A stretch of DNA of 64,000 nucleotides, taken from a virus. The position numbers and the translations under genes are program-made. Positions 17,213 to 24,743 of this stretch are shown here, piece by piece. The stretch covers positions 62,001-126,000 of IMG/VR virus record IMGVR_UViG_3300043788_000023; one strand, given 5' to 3'. How positions within the stretch are numbered: the first letter of the stretch is position 1; each line of letters begins with the position of its first letter. The notes under the pieces are model-generated. The model was given only the letters and a program-made list of their open reading frames with translations, had not been told where the DNA came from and did no database searches.

Positions 17213-18609
17213 CAGTCTTCCTCCGCCTCGTCCTCGTCGTATTCACGACCCTCTGAATCTTGCACTGCGTGCTTGAGTTCGTGGTAGATGCTCTTGCCGA
17301 TCTGGTCTTCGTATCCCCGGTGCGCTTCAAGGTCAATGAGAACGACAGGAAACCCACACGTGCCGTTGATATACATCGCTACTGCACCGAGATGAGAGAG
17401 ATCAATGTCCCAAAGTTCAAACGGTTCCTTGGTATTCGTATAGATTCCCTTGGCGATCTGTGTTGCCATCTTCGCAAGTTCTGGGTCGCTATTCTCTCGG
17501 GTCTCGTAATCCCACGAAGGCTGGTAATCGTGACTCTGATTATCTTCCGGCGCACGGAAGAGCAAGCCAGGCTCGTCTGCGTGTGCATGCTTTGAAGACT
17601 TCTTGCCGCCTTCTTCTGTCTCGTACGGCAGACCCTTGTGGATGTGCGGTTTGTTCTCTTTGTGAAGCTCCTCAATCTTTGATTCCTCTTCGTCCGTAAG
17701 CTCGTTGATGTCGGCGAGTTCCTGTTCTTCCTTGGGCTGGTAGTGCTTCGGCAGTTTTGACCACTCCGGCTCACGCTTCTTCGGAGCCTCATGCGGCTCG
17801 GTTGCGGGTTCTGTGCGCTGCACCTCTTCGGGCACCTGATCCTCAAGTTCCTTTTCGTGGATCATCCGTGCTTCCTCTTCGTTGCGGAGCGCATCCAGCA
17901 GCTTTTGCTTGATCTCTTTGTTCTTCGTCTTGCGGGCTTCGTCAATCTTCTGCTTCTTCTCCCCCCGTTCTTTCTGCTTCTGGAGAAGTTCGGGGTTATC
18001 TTCAACCTCCATCTTGCGGCGCTCAACCTCACGCTTGCGAAGGATGTTCACGACGTTGTGCTGCACGCTGGGCAGGATGCGCTCAAACACTGCGTGGATG
18101 TGCTTGCAGATGACGTAGTTTCCACGGAGGTCTAGGCGTTCCTTTGGAGCCTGAAGCTGCGGTCGGGCCGGACCGAGAAGACCATCACGCTGGTGCAAGT
18201 TCCACTGCGCTCCCCAGTAGAGGAACGCCGGGCACGAGCACTGGACTTGGATGTCAAGGTCTTTCGCCTTCTGTGATTCCTGTACCTTCGTGACATCAAA
18301 CTGTGTCCTGACATCGTGACCAGCAGGATCGCTGTCTTCCTTGTTGCACTTCACGTTGTAGTGGAGAAACAGAGCCTTCGGGTTTGAGTCAAGCAAACGT
18401 GGCGAGCAACCACCACGATACTTCTTGGAGAACTGGTTCGTTTGGCGGACAAGATCAGGCAGGGAAATCGCAGTCTTCACCGCACGATTGCCGACGCCAT
18501 CAACGACGTCCACGGCGGCGGAAAGCGGTATCGTCACGGAAGCACCCGTGATTTCGATGGGTTCCGAGTTTGCCGATTCTGCCATCAGGACTGGGGAAAC
18601 CCCGCTCAT
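17212..18609 (-). CDS. SWIM-finger plus HExxH putative metallopeptidase, 465 aa
   Basis: Seen: a Cys-x-Cys (124/126) then, after a 41-residue insert, Cys168-x-His170 (ICKHIHAVFERI). This is the CxCx(n)CxH spacing of a SWIM zinc finger. Residues 185-260 form a highly charged coiled coil. The C-terminal domain contains SIYHELKHAVQDSEG, with HELKH at 443-447 fitting the HExxH zinc-protease motif, followed by a very acidic tail. Known: SWIM fingers bind DNA or protein, and HExxH marks many zinc metallopeptidases. Inference: a virion or host-takeover protease, perhaps processing head proteins. No third zinc ligand could be assigned with confidence. It sits between the HNH gene and the fibre genes. 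Confidence 0.7.
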   Translation of the reverse strand: MSGVSPVLMAESANSEPIEITGASVTIPLSAAVDVVDGVGNRAVKTAISLPDLVRQTNQFSKKYRGGCSPRLLDSNPKALFLHYNVKCNKEDSDPAGHDVRTQFDVTKVQESQKAKDLDIQVQCSCPAFLYWGAQWNLHQRDGLLGPARPQLQAPKERLDLRGNYVICKHIHAVFERILPSVQHNVVNILRKREVERRKMEVEDNPELLQKQKERGEKKQKIDEARKTKNKEIKQKLLDALRNEEEARMIHEKELEDQVPEEVQRTEPATEPHEAPKKREPEWSKLPKHYQPKEEQELADINELTDEEESKIEELHKENKPHIHKGLPYETEEGGKKSSKHAHADEPGLLFRAPEDNQSHDYQPSWDYETRENSDPELAKMATQIAKGIYTNTKEPFELWDIDLSHLGAVAMYINGTCGFPVVLIDLEAHRGYEDQIGKSIYHELKHAVQDSEGREYDEDEAEED

Positions 18610-18644
18610 AGGCGCACTTTGCCCTCTGCTTTAGTAGCGGAAAG

Positions 18645-18971
18645 TCAATAGGCGAAGGGCGAATCATTGCCTTCGCCCCAGAACACCACACGCACGCTGG
18701 AGTTACAGTAGCCGAGGGCGGTCAGGTTGCGGGAGATGCGGACTTTGACGAACTTGCGGAACTCGCTCAAGGTCAGGCAGTCTTTGAGATTGTTGCAGTA
18801 CTCGCAGGCGGGTAGCAGGTTCTCGTCTCGGTTCTTGCCTCCCCGTGACCGGGGTGTAGCATGGTCTACAGTGAGGGCATCCGGGTCGGGCTTCACGCCA
18901 CAGTACCAGCAACGTCCGTCGCACTTGGCGGCGGCACGGTTCCACTGGTTCTTACGAGGTGTTCTTGACAC
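18645..18971 (-). CDS. HNH endonuclease, 108 aa
   Basis: Seen: CWYCGVKPDPDALTVDHATPRSRGG with the first Cys pair and the DH of the HNH core, then NLLPACEYCNNLK supplying the Asn and second Cys pair. This is the compact zinc-bound HNH fold, at the usual free-standing length. It can be a homing-type or packaging-associated nuclease. Here it lies between the 465-residue protein and a small Cys-containing gene with which it overlaps. There is no adjacent large terminase, so a packaging role is less likely, and a mobile or defensive nuclease is my preferred reading. Confidence 0.88.
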   Translation of the reverse strand: MSRTPRKNQWNRAAAKCDGRCWYCGVKPDPDALTVDHATPRSRGGKNRDENLLPACEYCNNLKDCLTLSEFRKFVKVRISRNLTALGYCNSSVRVVFWGEGNDSPFAY

Positions 18972-19098
18972 GGCGGAAGCAGACCTTTAGTGGGATGCCT
19001 TTCGCAAGCTCGCGCTGGCAATCCTTACAGATGACCCAGTTAATGGGTTTGCCCAACCACTCGTGAGCTTTGTAGTAGAAGACGCAAAGGCGCTTCAC
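18952..19098 (-). CDS. Small Cys-containing protein, 48 aa
   Basis: A GTG at 19098 overlaps the stop of the upstream gene (GTGA), and the TAA at 18952 lies inside the start region of the HNH gene. The product starts VKRLCVFYYKAHEWLGKP, then carries WVICKDCQRELAKG, a single CxxC, and a further Cys. Basic and Cys-rich, it may be a half zinc finger. Strong coupling on both sides argues that it is real. No family recognised. Confidence 0.55.
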   Translation of the reverse strand: MKRLCVFYYKAHEWLGKPINWVICKDCQRELAKGIPLKVCFRRVKNTS

Positions 19099-19292
19099 GC
19101 CGATGCCCCTTTCTCGTCAAGGGACACGTCCCACATCTCGGGGTCAAGGGTGTACGCCAAGTCCTCTTCGGACTCAACGATGAGAACCATCCCGGCGAAC
19201 AGGGTCTCAACTACCCGGCACCCGCTGGCTAGAAGCTCGGCGGCGTCACTCGGGCGTGGGGCATGCTTGGGTATCAGGCACCAGCGCTTCAT
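19095..19292 (-). CDS. Hypothetical protein, 65 aa
   Basis: The product (MKRWCLIPKHAPRPSDAAEL) has an alpha/beta look with an acidic C-terminal half (ESEEDLAYTLDPEMWDVSL). It overlaps the 152-residue gene upstream by 4 bases and the 48-residue gene downstream by 4 bases, so all three form one coupled block. No recognised domain. Confidence 0.6.
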   Translation of the reverse strand: MKRWCLIPKHAPRPSDAAELLASGCRVVETLFAGMVLIVESEEDLAYTLDPEMWDVSLDEKGASA

Positions 19293-19747
19293 ATTGTCTC
19301 GTCCTCAATCTCTTCAATGGGCTTCGGCTTGGGCTTAGACTTCTCCCGTTCGGTTACCAGAGCCTTGAGATGATCGGGTAGTTCCTCAAAGGGGACCTCG
19401 GTCGGTTCCACCTTCTTGCGCTTCTGCTCCACGGGGGTTGAGACGGGCTTGGGGGCTGGCTTAGGGTCTTCCCTCTTGGCAGCAGGCTTGGGAGCCTCCA
19501 CGGGCTTCTGAGGCGCTTTAGGAGCCACCTTGGCAGCCTGTTGGGTCATCTCTTCAATGAACCCGTTCTTCTGCATGGCGGCAAGTCCCAAAGTCGTCTG
19601 TTTCACGGCTTTAACCACTTCCCCGTTCCGGTACACCGTCAGCCTGTTGGCGTTGGATGTGTCGTGAACCAGAATATCACCAACTTTGACGAAAAATCCA
19701 AGGTCGGCGAAATGAACGGGGGACTTTACAAGGTACGATCTCTGCAT
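19289..19747 (-). CDS. Pro/Lys-rich virion-region protein, 152 aa
   Basis: The N-terminal 70 residues form a compact beta-like domain (VHFADLGFFVKVGDILVHD, NRLTVYRNGEVVKAV). A long Pro/Ala/Lys/Glu linker follows (APKAPQKPVEAPKPAAKR and repeats), then a short conserved-looking C-terminal helix (PFEELPDHLKALVTERE). The design suggests a small head protein with a flexible arm. It is the first gene after the terminator that follows the capsid gene. Confidence 0.7.
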   Translation of the reverse strand: MQRSYLVKSPVHFADLGFFVKVGDILVHDTSNANRLTVYRNGEVVKAVKQTTLGLAAMQKNGFIEEMTQQAAKVAPKAPQKPVEAPKPAAKREDPKPAPKPVSTPVEQKRKKVEPTEVPFEELPDHLKALVTEREKSKPKPKPIEEIEDETI

Positions 19748-19827
19748 CCGGGTCTCCCTAGTAGGTTAAATACTCAATAAAGAAAGGAAAATTGGGGAAA
19801 CGGAGAAAGGGAGGCGGGTAAAAAGCA

Positions 19828-19854
19828 AAAGGGCTGCCTTTTGGGCAGCCCTTT
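19828..19854 (-). terminator. Intrinsic terminator after the capsid gene
   Basis: AAAGGGCTGCC / GGCAGCCCTTT form an 11-base-pair stem with a 5-base loop. On the minus strand it is followed by a T-run (complement of 19821-19824 and flanks). It lies 25 bases beyond the capsid stop. Confidence 0.85.
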
Positions 19855-19878
19855 CGGTAAACCAGTGGTACGAGAGGT

Positions 19879-20838
19879 TTAGTTCTCGCCCGTGTTGTTG
19901 GACGCGACGAAGCGGCCGTTGACCGTGAGACGCTGAACGCCTGACGGGTTGAAGACCAAGAAGCCGAGGTTCTCAAAGATCGAGAAACCGATCTGGCGGA
20001 GGTCCGGACGGTCGGCCGACATCACCGTGAGCGGAATACGCTCGGGGATGACGCCGAGGAATTCTGCGTCCGCGAGGATGTAGATGGAACCGTAGCCCAC
20101 CTTACGCGACTGGAGTAGTGTTGCGCCCCAGAGGTAGCCCATGACTCCGGTCTTCAGGAGCTTGCGCTGTGTTTCGCGGTCGATGTTCTGCTGAGTCCAC
20201 TTGAGCAGGTCGGTGTAGTCGCGTGGGTTGAAGAACACGAACGCAACCGACAAGTCATGGCGCTGCACCTGACCAAAGCCGTCCGCCATCGAGTTGATGT
20301 CGATCGGAGCGTTGATCGCGATGTCCGGGTTGTATACCGGGTCGTTTGCCGCATGCGTTGCCGCTGCGGTTGCGACTGCGTCGAACAGGGAGAACACGTA
20401 TGCGTCTTCCTGTGCGCCGACTTCCGCCTTCGCCAAGTTCAGCGAGCGGGCAACGAGGTCGAAGCGGCGCTCCTTGATCTGGGTGATGGGGATCATCGGG
20501 TTGGAAACGATTTCAAACGTCGGGACGGTGACGCGCTTCGGCTTGGTGACGCGGACGATGTCCCCGCCCTCTTCGCCGACCACGAATGCCTCAACGAAGG
20601 AAGAACCCGGCGTGGAGCCGACCGTCATTGCGGCCGTGTCGAATTCCTTATCGTAGATGGGCAGTGCGCCGTCTGGGAGTGTTTCAACCATCAATGCCTT
20701 GCGGGCGATGGACATGTAGTCGCGGCGGCGACGGAGGGAAGGACCCAACGAGGCTGCGAGCTTCTGACGTCCGCCAGCGGTCTTGAGAAGCTGACCGAGC
20801 ATTGCGGTTTGCTGCTGAGTGCGTGATAGATTTGCCAT
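19879..20838 (-). CDS. Major capsid protein (HK97-like), 319 aa
   Basis: The ATG at 20838 is preceded by AGGAGAGAAAA. The N-terminal helix (RTQQQTAMLGQLLKTAGGRQ) is followed by the arm and core with MVETLPDGALPIYDKEF, typical of capsid proteins from large myophages. The P-domain and E-loop-like strands include RVTVPTFEIVSNPMIPITQIKE. The C-terminal core with VGYGSIYILADAEFLG and GFSIFENLGFLVFNPSGVQR is the A-domain style of HK97-fold proteins. It stands alone between terminators/short gaps, which fits the strong expression expected. The 319-residue length is normal after maturation. Not checked by alignment. Confidence 0.85.
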   Translation of the reverse strand: MANLSRTQQQTAMLGQLLKTAGGRQKLAASLGPSLRRRRDYMSIARKALMVETLPDGALPIYDKEFDTAAMTVGSTPGSSFVEAFVVGEEGGDIVRVTKPKRVTVPTFEIVSNPMIPITQIKERRFDLVARSLNLAKAEVGAQEDAYVFSLFDAVATAAATHAANDPVYNPDIAINAPIDINSMADGFGQVQRHDLSVAFVFFNPRDYTDLLKWTQQNIDRETQRKLLKTGVMGYLWGATLLQSRKVGYGSIYILADAEFLGVIPERIPLTVMSADRPDLRQIGFSIFENLGFLVFNPSGVQRLTVNGRFVASNNTGEN

Positions 20839-20882
20839 GGTGTGTTTTCTCTCCTAAGAAGTTGTCTTAGTCGAAATCCCCC

Positions 20883-21449
20883 TTACAGGAGCGACGCCAC
20901 GCCAAGCCACGGCTCAGAAGCCGAGGGGACGTGTGTGCAGATGCCGACAGTGGCAACAGCAGCACCCTTACGGGCGAGGCTGGTGTATTTGCCAATGTTC
21001 GTGTTGGCGGTTCCACCAGCGTAGACGTACTGTCCAAGATGGAAGGTTGCGCCAGAATCGTAGCCCTGAAAGTCCACGTTGCCCTGCCAGAGTGCGCGGA
21101 CGACGGGAGCCTTGCGGGAGCCGGAAGGACCAATTGCGCCAGCGAATTCGCCGGGGCCATTGAGCAGTGTTGCGAACGGGATGTTGCCCTCATTGGCTCC
21201 GTAGGCAGTAGCGTCGCCGTCAACCGGGACGATGTTGCCGATGGAACCCATGGCAGGCTCGTACGAAGGCTGGAAAGCGAGGGGGGCGGTCAAGGTTGCG
21301 GCTGAGTCAATGATTGCCACAATGACGCCGCCGAGATAGCCAGCGGAAGTAAGAGTCTGTTGGTCAGTACCCGGATCGCCAGTCAGGAAAACGGCAGGCG
21401 TGCAGTTCACGCTGTCATTTTGCCCGTAATACGTCAGTTTGAGTGACAT
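20883..21449 (-). CDS. Capsid decoration / minor head protein, 188 aa
   Basis: The start is the ATG at 21449 (MSLKLTYYGQNDSVNCTPAV), preceded by CTGGAGAAAACC; the longer open frame runs through the leader. Small, Gly/Ala/Thr-rich beta protein without catalytic motifs (FQPSYEPAMGSIGNIVPVDG, YTSLARKGAAVATVGICTHV). It is encoded directly upstream of the capsid gene, where head-decoration proteins usually sit. I infer decoration of the capsid; sequence similarity to a named family is not visible. Confidence 0.7.
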   Translation of the reverse strand: MSLKLTYYGQNDSVNCTPAVFLTGDPGTDQQTLTSAGYLGGVIVAIIDSAATLTAPLAFQPSYEPAMGSIGNIVPVDGDATAYGANEGNIPFATLLNGPGEFAGAIGPSGSRKAPVVRALWQGNVDFQGYDSGATFHLGQYVYAGGTANTNIGKYTSLARKGAAVATVGICTHVPSASEPWLGVASLL

Positions 21450-21603
21450 AGTTGGTTTTCTCCAGTTTGGTTCTAAAAGGAACGCTTTTTGTTTGCCAGT
21501 TCCAATCCGGTCGCCTTGGGGGCGAGTAGGACTATAGAAAAGGCAGACGTTCACTAATGGAGGGGGTATTGGAGGAATTTTTCATTAGCGATCCGTAAAA
21601 GCA

Positions 21604-21627
21604 AAAAGCCCGCCAAGGCGGGCTTTT
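21604..21627 (-). terminator. Intrinsic terminator upstream of the decoration gene
   Basis: AAAAGCCCGCC-AA-GGCGGGCTTTT: an 11-base-pair perfect stem with a 2-base spacer and A/T flanks, 36 bases after the stop of the 708-residue gene on the minus strand. The 150 bases between it and the ATG at 21449 probably hold the decoration/capsid promoter, but I could not pick convincing boxes. Confidence 0.88.
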
Positions 21628-21662
21628 CGGATACGGACTTGAGTCCGGGGTTGAAATGCTGG

Positions 21663-23789
21663 TTAGAACTCGTCGTCGCCAAGCAGTGCGCCTGCGATGT
21701 CAAACGACGGACGCTCTGATGCGGTGACGTTCTTGAGCTTCTTGATGACCGGGGCTGCTGCCTTTGCAGGAGCAGTTGTCTTCTTTGCAGAAGACTTCGG
21801 TGCCTGAAGCACGTTGGTTTCGTCCTGCTTGACGCGCTTGAAACCGCCGTCCTCGGGCTTCTGATCTTCGATGGCTTCTGCGAACAGGTCGCCGTCGTGA
21901 TCGTTCTCGTTGTCGCGGCTGTCTGCGTCGGAGGTCTCGGACTCAAAGTGCTTGGCAGCTTCGCCAGTGAAGGACGGGACAACATCCATTCCGGCTACTT
22001 CTGCGGCGCTCTTGATCTCACCCGCGATAAGTGCGCGGAGAGGATCGGAGTCGGAACCCTGCAAGGAGAAGAAGTCTTCCATGGACGCGATCTGCGTGTC
22101 GTCCAAGCTGGCTTCCATGCTCTCTGCGGCGGACGGTGCGAAGAACTCTTCGCCGTTTCCAGCGGTGTGCTCGTCGCCTTCGTTTGCGAGTGAGGAGACC
22201 TTGTCTTCCATGTCTTCCTCGTTGAATACCTGCGCTAGATCAAGTTCCTCTTCACCCTCTTGCAGGATTTCCTGCTCAAGAGCCTTGATCGCTTCCTGCG
22301 CCTCTTCGATCTTCTCTTCAACGACCATCTTCTTCTCGTCGGAAAGAATCTCGCCAGCGTTGTCGGCTTCTGCGCCTTCGTCAATCGGCATCTCTGACGG
22401 AGCTTCCTCAATCGGAGCCTCTTCAACCGGGGCTTCCTCAATCGGGGCTTCTGCGTCCATCGGGGGAACATCGCCTGCGGGAGCGTCCATCGGCGGCATC
22501 TCGTCAGCCTTCTTTACTTCTGCGGCTGCCTTTGCTCCGCACTTGCATTCGCCGTCGCACTTGCACTCGGACTCGGCTTTCTTCGGCGCTGCTGCTGCCT
22601 TGGAAGCTGCCTTGCCAGCGCCATCGCTGTCGGACTTGTTGATCGTGTCTTCGGGACGGCCAGATGCTTCGGTCGTTGAAGAGGACGAACCTGCGTCCAT
22701 CGGCTTCGGTTCGGTGTGCTTTCCACCGCCGCAACCACGACCGTCGTTGTACGTCTCGGTCTGCGGGCCAGCGTCCTTGCGGTCGTCGGCAACTTTCGAT
22801 GCGTTCTTGGGATCACCGTTGAGTTCTTTTGCGACTGATGCTTTGAGGGAGTTGAGGTCTTCGCCTTCAGTGAGGAACTCGTTGAGTTCCGTCTTGTGGA
22901 CTTGCTTGAAGGTCTCGGCGAGCTTGGAATAGTGCGCGTTCTTTGCCGTCTGACGGAGCATCGCGCTCAGGACGCGGGTGCTGTTCTGGAGTAGGCTGGA
23001 AGCGGCACTCTTCTGCACTTCAGCCGGAGCGGTCGGGAGCATCGTCTTAGCGATAGTCCACGCAGCCGCAACACGCTGCTGTGCCTCGCGCTTGATTGCC
23101 TCGCGCTTGGTCTTGACTTCTGCCAGCTTCTCCTGAACTGAAGCCTTGGCTGGGGCTGTATTTGCCATGTTAGAGCCTTCCTTTTTCATGTCAGAACGGG
23201 CAGAAACGCCCTTCTTAACAGGGGATGCGTAGCTGTTTTTCTTCGTAACTTGGTTATTTCCAGCCTTTGCTGAAGCCATCGGGGCTTCCAGCGGGGCTGC
23301 TTCCGCGACTGGTTCTACTGCGGGTTCTGCGGAAATATCGGATGCCGGGGCTGCGGGGGCTGCTTCGGGTACTGCGGGTGCCGGGGGAAGCGAAGCGTCT
23401 GGTGCGGGGGCTGCCATATCTACCGGGGGCGCTCCCATCGGGGCACCGGGTCCCATGCCGCCAAGTTCGTCGGCTGCGGCAACTTCGCCGCCAGCGATGT
23501 CGCTGATTTCAATGTCAATTTCGCCAAGCAAGCCCTTGATCTGCTCAGACCAAGGACCGTCCTTGAACTTCTCCCACTGGGAAATAAGCTCTACGCCTTC
23601 GCGCATCTGGCGAATCTCTTCCTCAAGCTCTTCACGCTTTTCGGAGAGGAGGTCAAACTCGGGCGAGGTGCCCATGTCGGCGGGGGCGTCGGGTGCCATC
23701 TCGGGCATACCCATTAGCTGATCGTCCAGCATATCCAGATCAGCCTGCTTCTTCGCCATCGCTGCTTGCACTTTCTTCAGGTTTGCCAT
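21663..23789 (-). CDS. Putative capsid scaffold / core protein, 708 aa
   Basis: The start is taken at ATG 23789 (MANLKKVQAAMAKKQADLDM), whose AAGGTAAAGAATC leader gives a ribosome site; an ATG at 23816 would overlap the protease. Extremely acidic and Ala/Pro/Glu-rich, with helical segments at the N-terminus, around 220-330 and 480-560. It has a repetitive stretch (EAPIEEAPVEEAPIEEAP) and a Cys cluster (CKCDGECKCGAK) near residue 425. Such low-complexity, helical, acidic proteins between protease and capsid are usually the scaffold or prohead core. The C-terminal FDIAGALLGDDEF may be a capsid-binding peptide. Size is well above typical scaffolds. Confidence 0.7.
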   Translation of the reverse strand: MANLKKVQAAMAKKQADLDMLDDQLMGMPEMAPDAPADMGTSPEFDLLSEKREELEEEIRQMREGVELISQWEKFKDGPWSEQIKGLLGEIDIEISDIAGGEVAAADELGGMGPGAPMGAPPVDMAAPAPDASLPPAPAVPEAAPAAPASDISAEPAVEPVAEAAPLEAPMASAKAGNNQVTKKNSYASPVKKGVSARSDMKKEGSNMANTAPAKASVQEKLAEVKTKREAIKREAQQRVAAAWTIAKTMLPTAPAEVQKSAASSLLQNSTRVLSAMLRQTAKNAHYSKLAETFKQVHKTELNEFLTEGEDLNSLKASVAKELNGDPKNASKVADDRKDAGPQTETYNDGRGCGGGKHTEPKPMDAGSSSSTTEASGRPEDTINKSDSDGAGKAASKAAAAPKKAESECKCDGECKCGAKAAAEVKKADEMPPMDAPAGDVPPMDAEAPIEEAPVEEAPIEEAPSEMPIDEGAEADNAGEILSDEKKMVVEEKIEEAQEAIKALEQEILQEGEEELDLAQVFNEEDMEDKVSSLANEGDEHTAGNGEEFFAPSAAESMEASLDDTQIASMEDFFSLQGSDSDPLRALIAGEIKSAAEVAGMDVVPSFTGEAAKHFESETSDADSRDNENDHDGDLFAEAIEDQKPEDGGFKRVKQDETNVLQAPKSSAKKTTAPAKAAAPVIKKLKNVTASERPSFDIAGALLGDDEF

Positions 23790-23796
23790 AGATTCT

Positions 23797-24735
23797 TTAC
23801 CTTCTGCGGTCTCCAAGGAAATCAGCGTCTAGCAATGCTTCACTCAATGAAAGGTCTTCGTATTCAGTCTTTTTTGAGGCTGTCATGGCAAATTTTGAGG
23901 GTGCCGATGATTGCTTCTGCGTGTACGGGGTAGAAGGACCCACCCATTCCTCGGCAACGATGTTCCTTTTTGCCGCTCCGGGGAACGCGGGGGTCGCAAC
24001 CCAGCTTGCCTCTACGAACTTCACGCCGCCGTTAACCATGCTCTTGTGCCCGCATAGTTCAGCGATGCGGCGGGGTACGCCGTCGTCGTCCGCCAGGAAC
24101 GTACCCTTCTGAAAAGACAGGTGGTTGCAGTACGTATTGGCATCGGTGACACGGGACCCGCAATAGGAACAGATTACGAGGTCGGTGACGCATCCCATGG
24201 ACAGGTAGCGGACATGACCCTCACGGATGTCGTGGACAAGCTTCTCATGAGTGACATCGGTAGCGACGAGAATGTCGCAGTAGTAGACCCAGATTGACCC
24301 GCCCTCGGCGACGTTCACCTTGCGGAGGACGGCGTCAAGAATGTGCCCTTTGGCGTACTTGCTATTCTGGAAGTGCTCAACGAAGTTGAAGGCTCCGACG
24401 AAACTGCGATAGCTCAGCTTCAGAACCTCGTTCGTCCACGCGTCGTCGTTGTTGTTGACGAGGTGACTGGTCTCAGGCTTGATGAGGTAGTCAAACGGCT
24501 CTTCTTCAACCATGACGCTGCTCATGATCGTCACGTGTGACAGCAGGTATTTTGAAGTATCGGCAGCGATTTTCTGCGCTTCTGCTGCACGTTTCGCACT
24601 TGCCACTTTGCAGAACGGATGATCTCCATCAAGCTGGCAGCCACGGAACGCACGCTTACCAAACATCTTCTGCCAGTCCTCGTTGCTGAGAACCGGGTTT
24701 TCCAGCACTGCGTTGGCGGTTTTCTTAAAGGACAT
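23797..24735 (-). CDS. Capsid maturation (prohead) protease, 312 aa
   Basis: Motifs: SIWVYYCDILVATDVTHEKL, then EGHVRYLSMGCVTDLVICSYCG and YCNHLSFQKGTFLADDD. This is the phage maturation-protease arrangement in which a His (here H167 or H174) and the Ser of SMGC form the catalytic core, followed by a zinc-like Cys/His pair. N-terminal FKKTANAVLENP and C-terminal MTASKKTEYED carry the KTA-like motifs found in other virion proteins. Order protease, scaffold, decoration, capsid is classical. The likely role is cleaving scaffold and capsid arms during head maturation. Catalytic residue assignment is by eye. Confidence 0.72.
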   Translation of the reverse strand: MSFKKTANAVLENPVLSNEDWQKMFGKRAFRGCQLDGDHPFCKVASAKRAAEAQKIAADTSKYLLSHVTIMSSVMVEEEPFDYLIKPETSHLVNNNDDAWTNEVLKLSYRSFVGAFNFVEHFQNSKYAKGHILDAVLRKVNVAEGGSIWVYYCDILVATDVTHEKLVHDIREGHVRYLSMGCVTDLVICSYCGSRVTDANTYCNHLSFQKGTFLADDDGVPRRIAELCGHKSMVNGGVKFVEASWVATPAFPGAAKRNIVAEEWVGPSTPYTQKQSSAPSKFAMTASKKTEYEDLSLSEALLDADFLGDRRR

Positions 24736-24743
24736 TACACCCT

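Noticed and set aside
23790-23816. Upstream start (METAEGKES) for the scaffold-like gene
   Set aside because: It would overlap the protease gene by 20 bases; the ATG at 23789 has its own ribosome site and a typical MANLKK start like other virion genes here.
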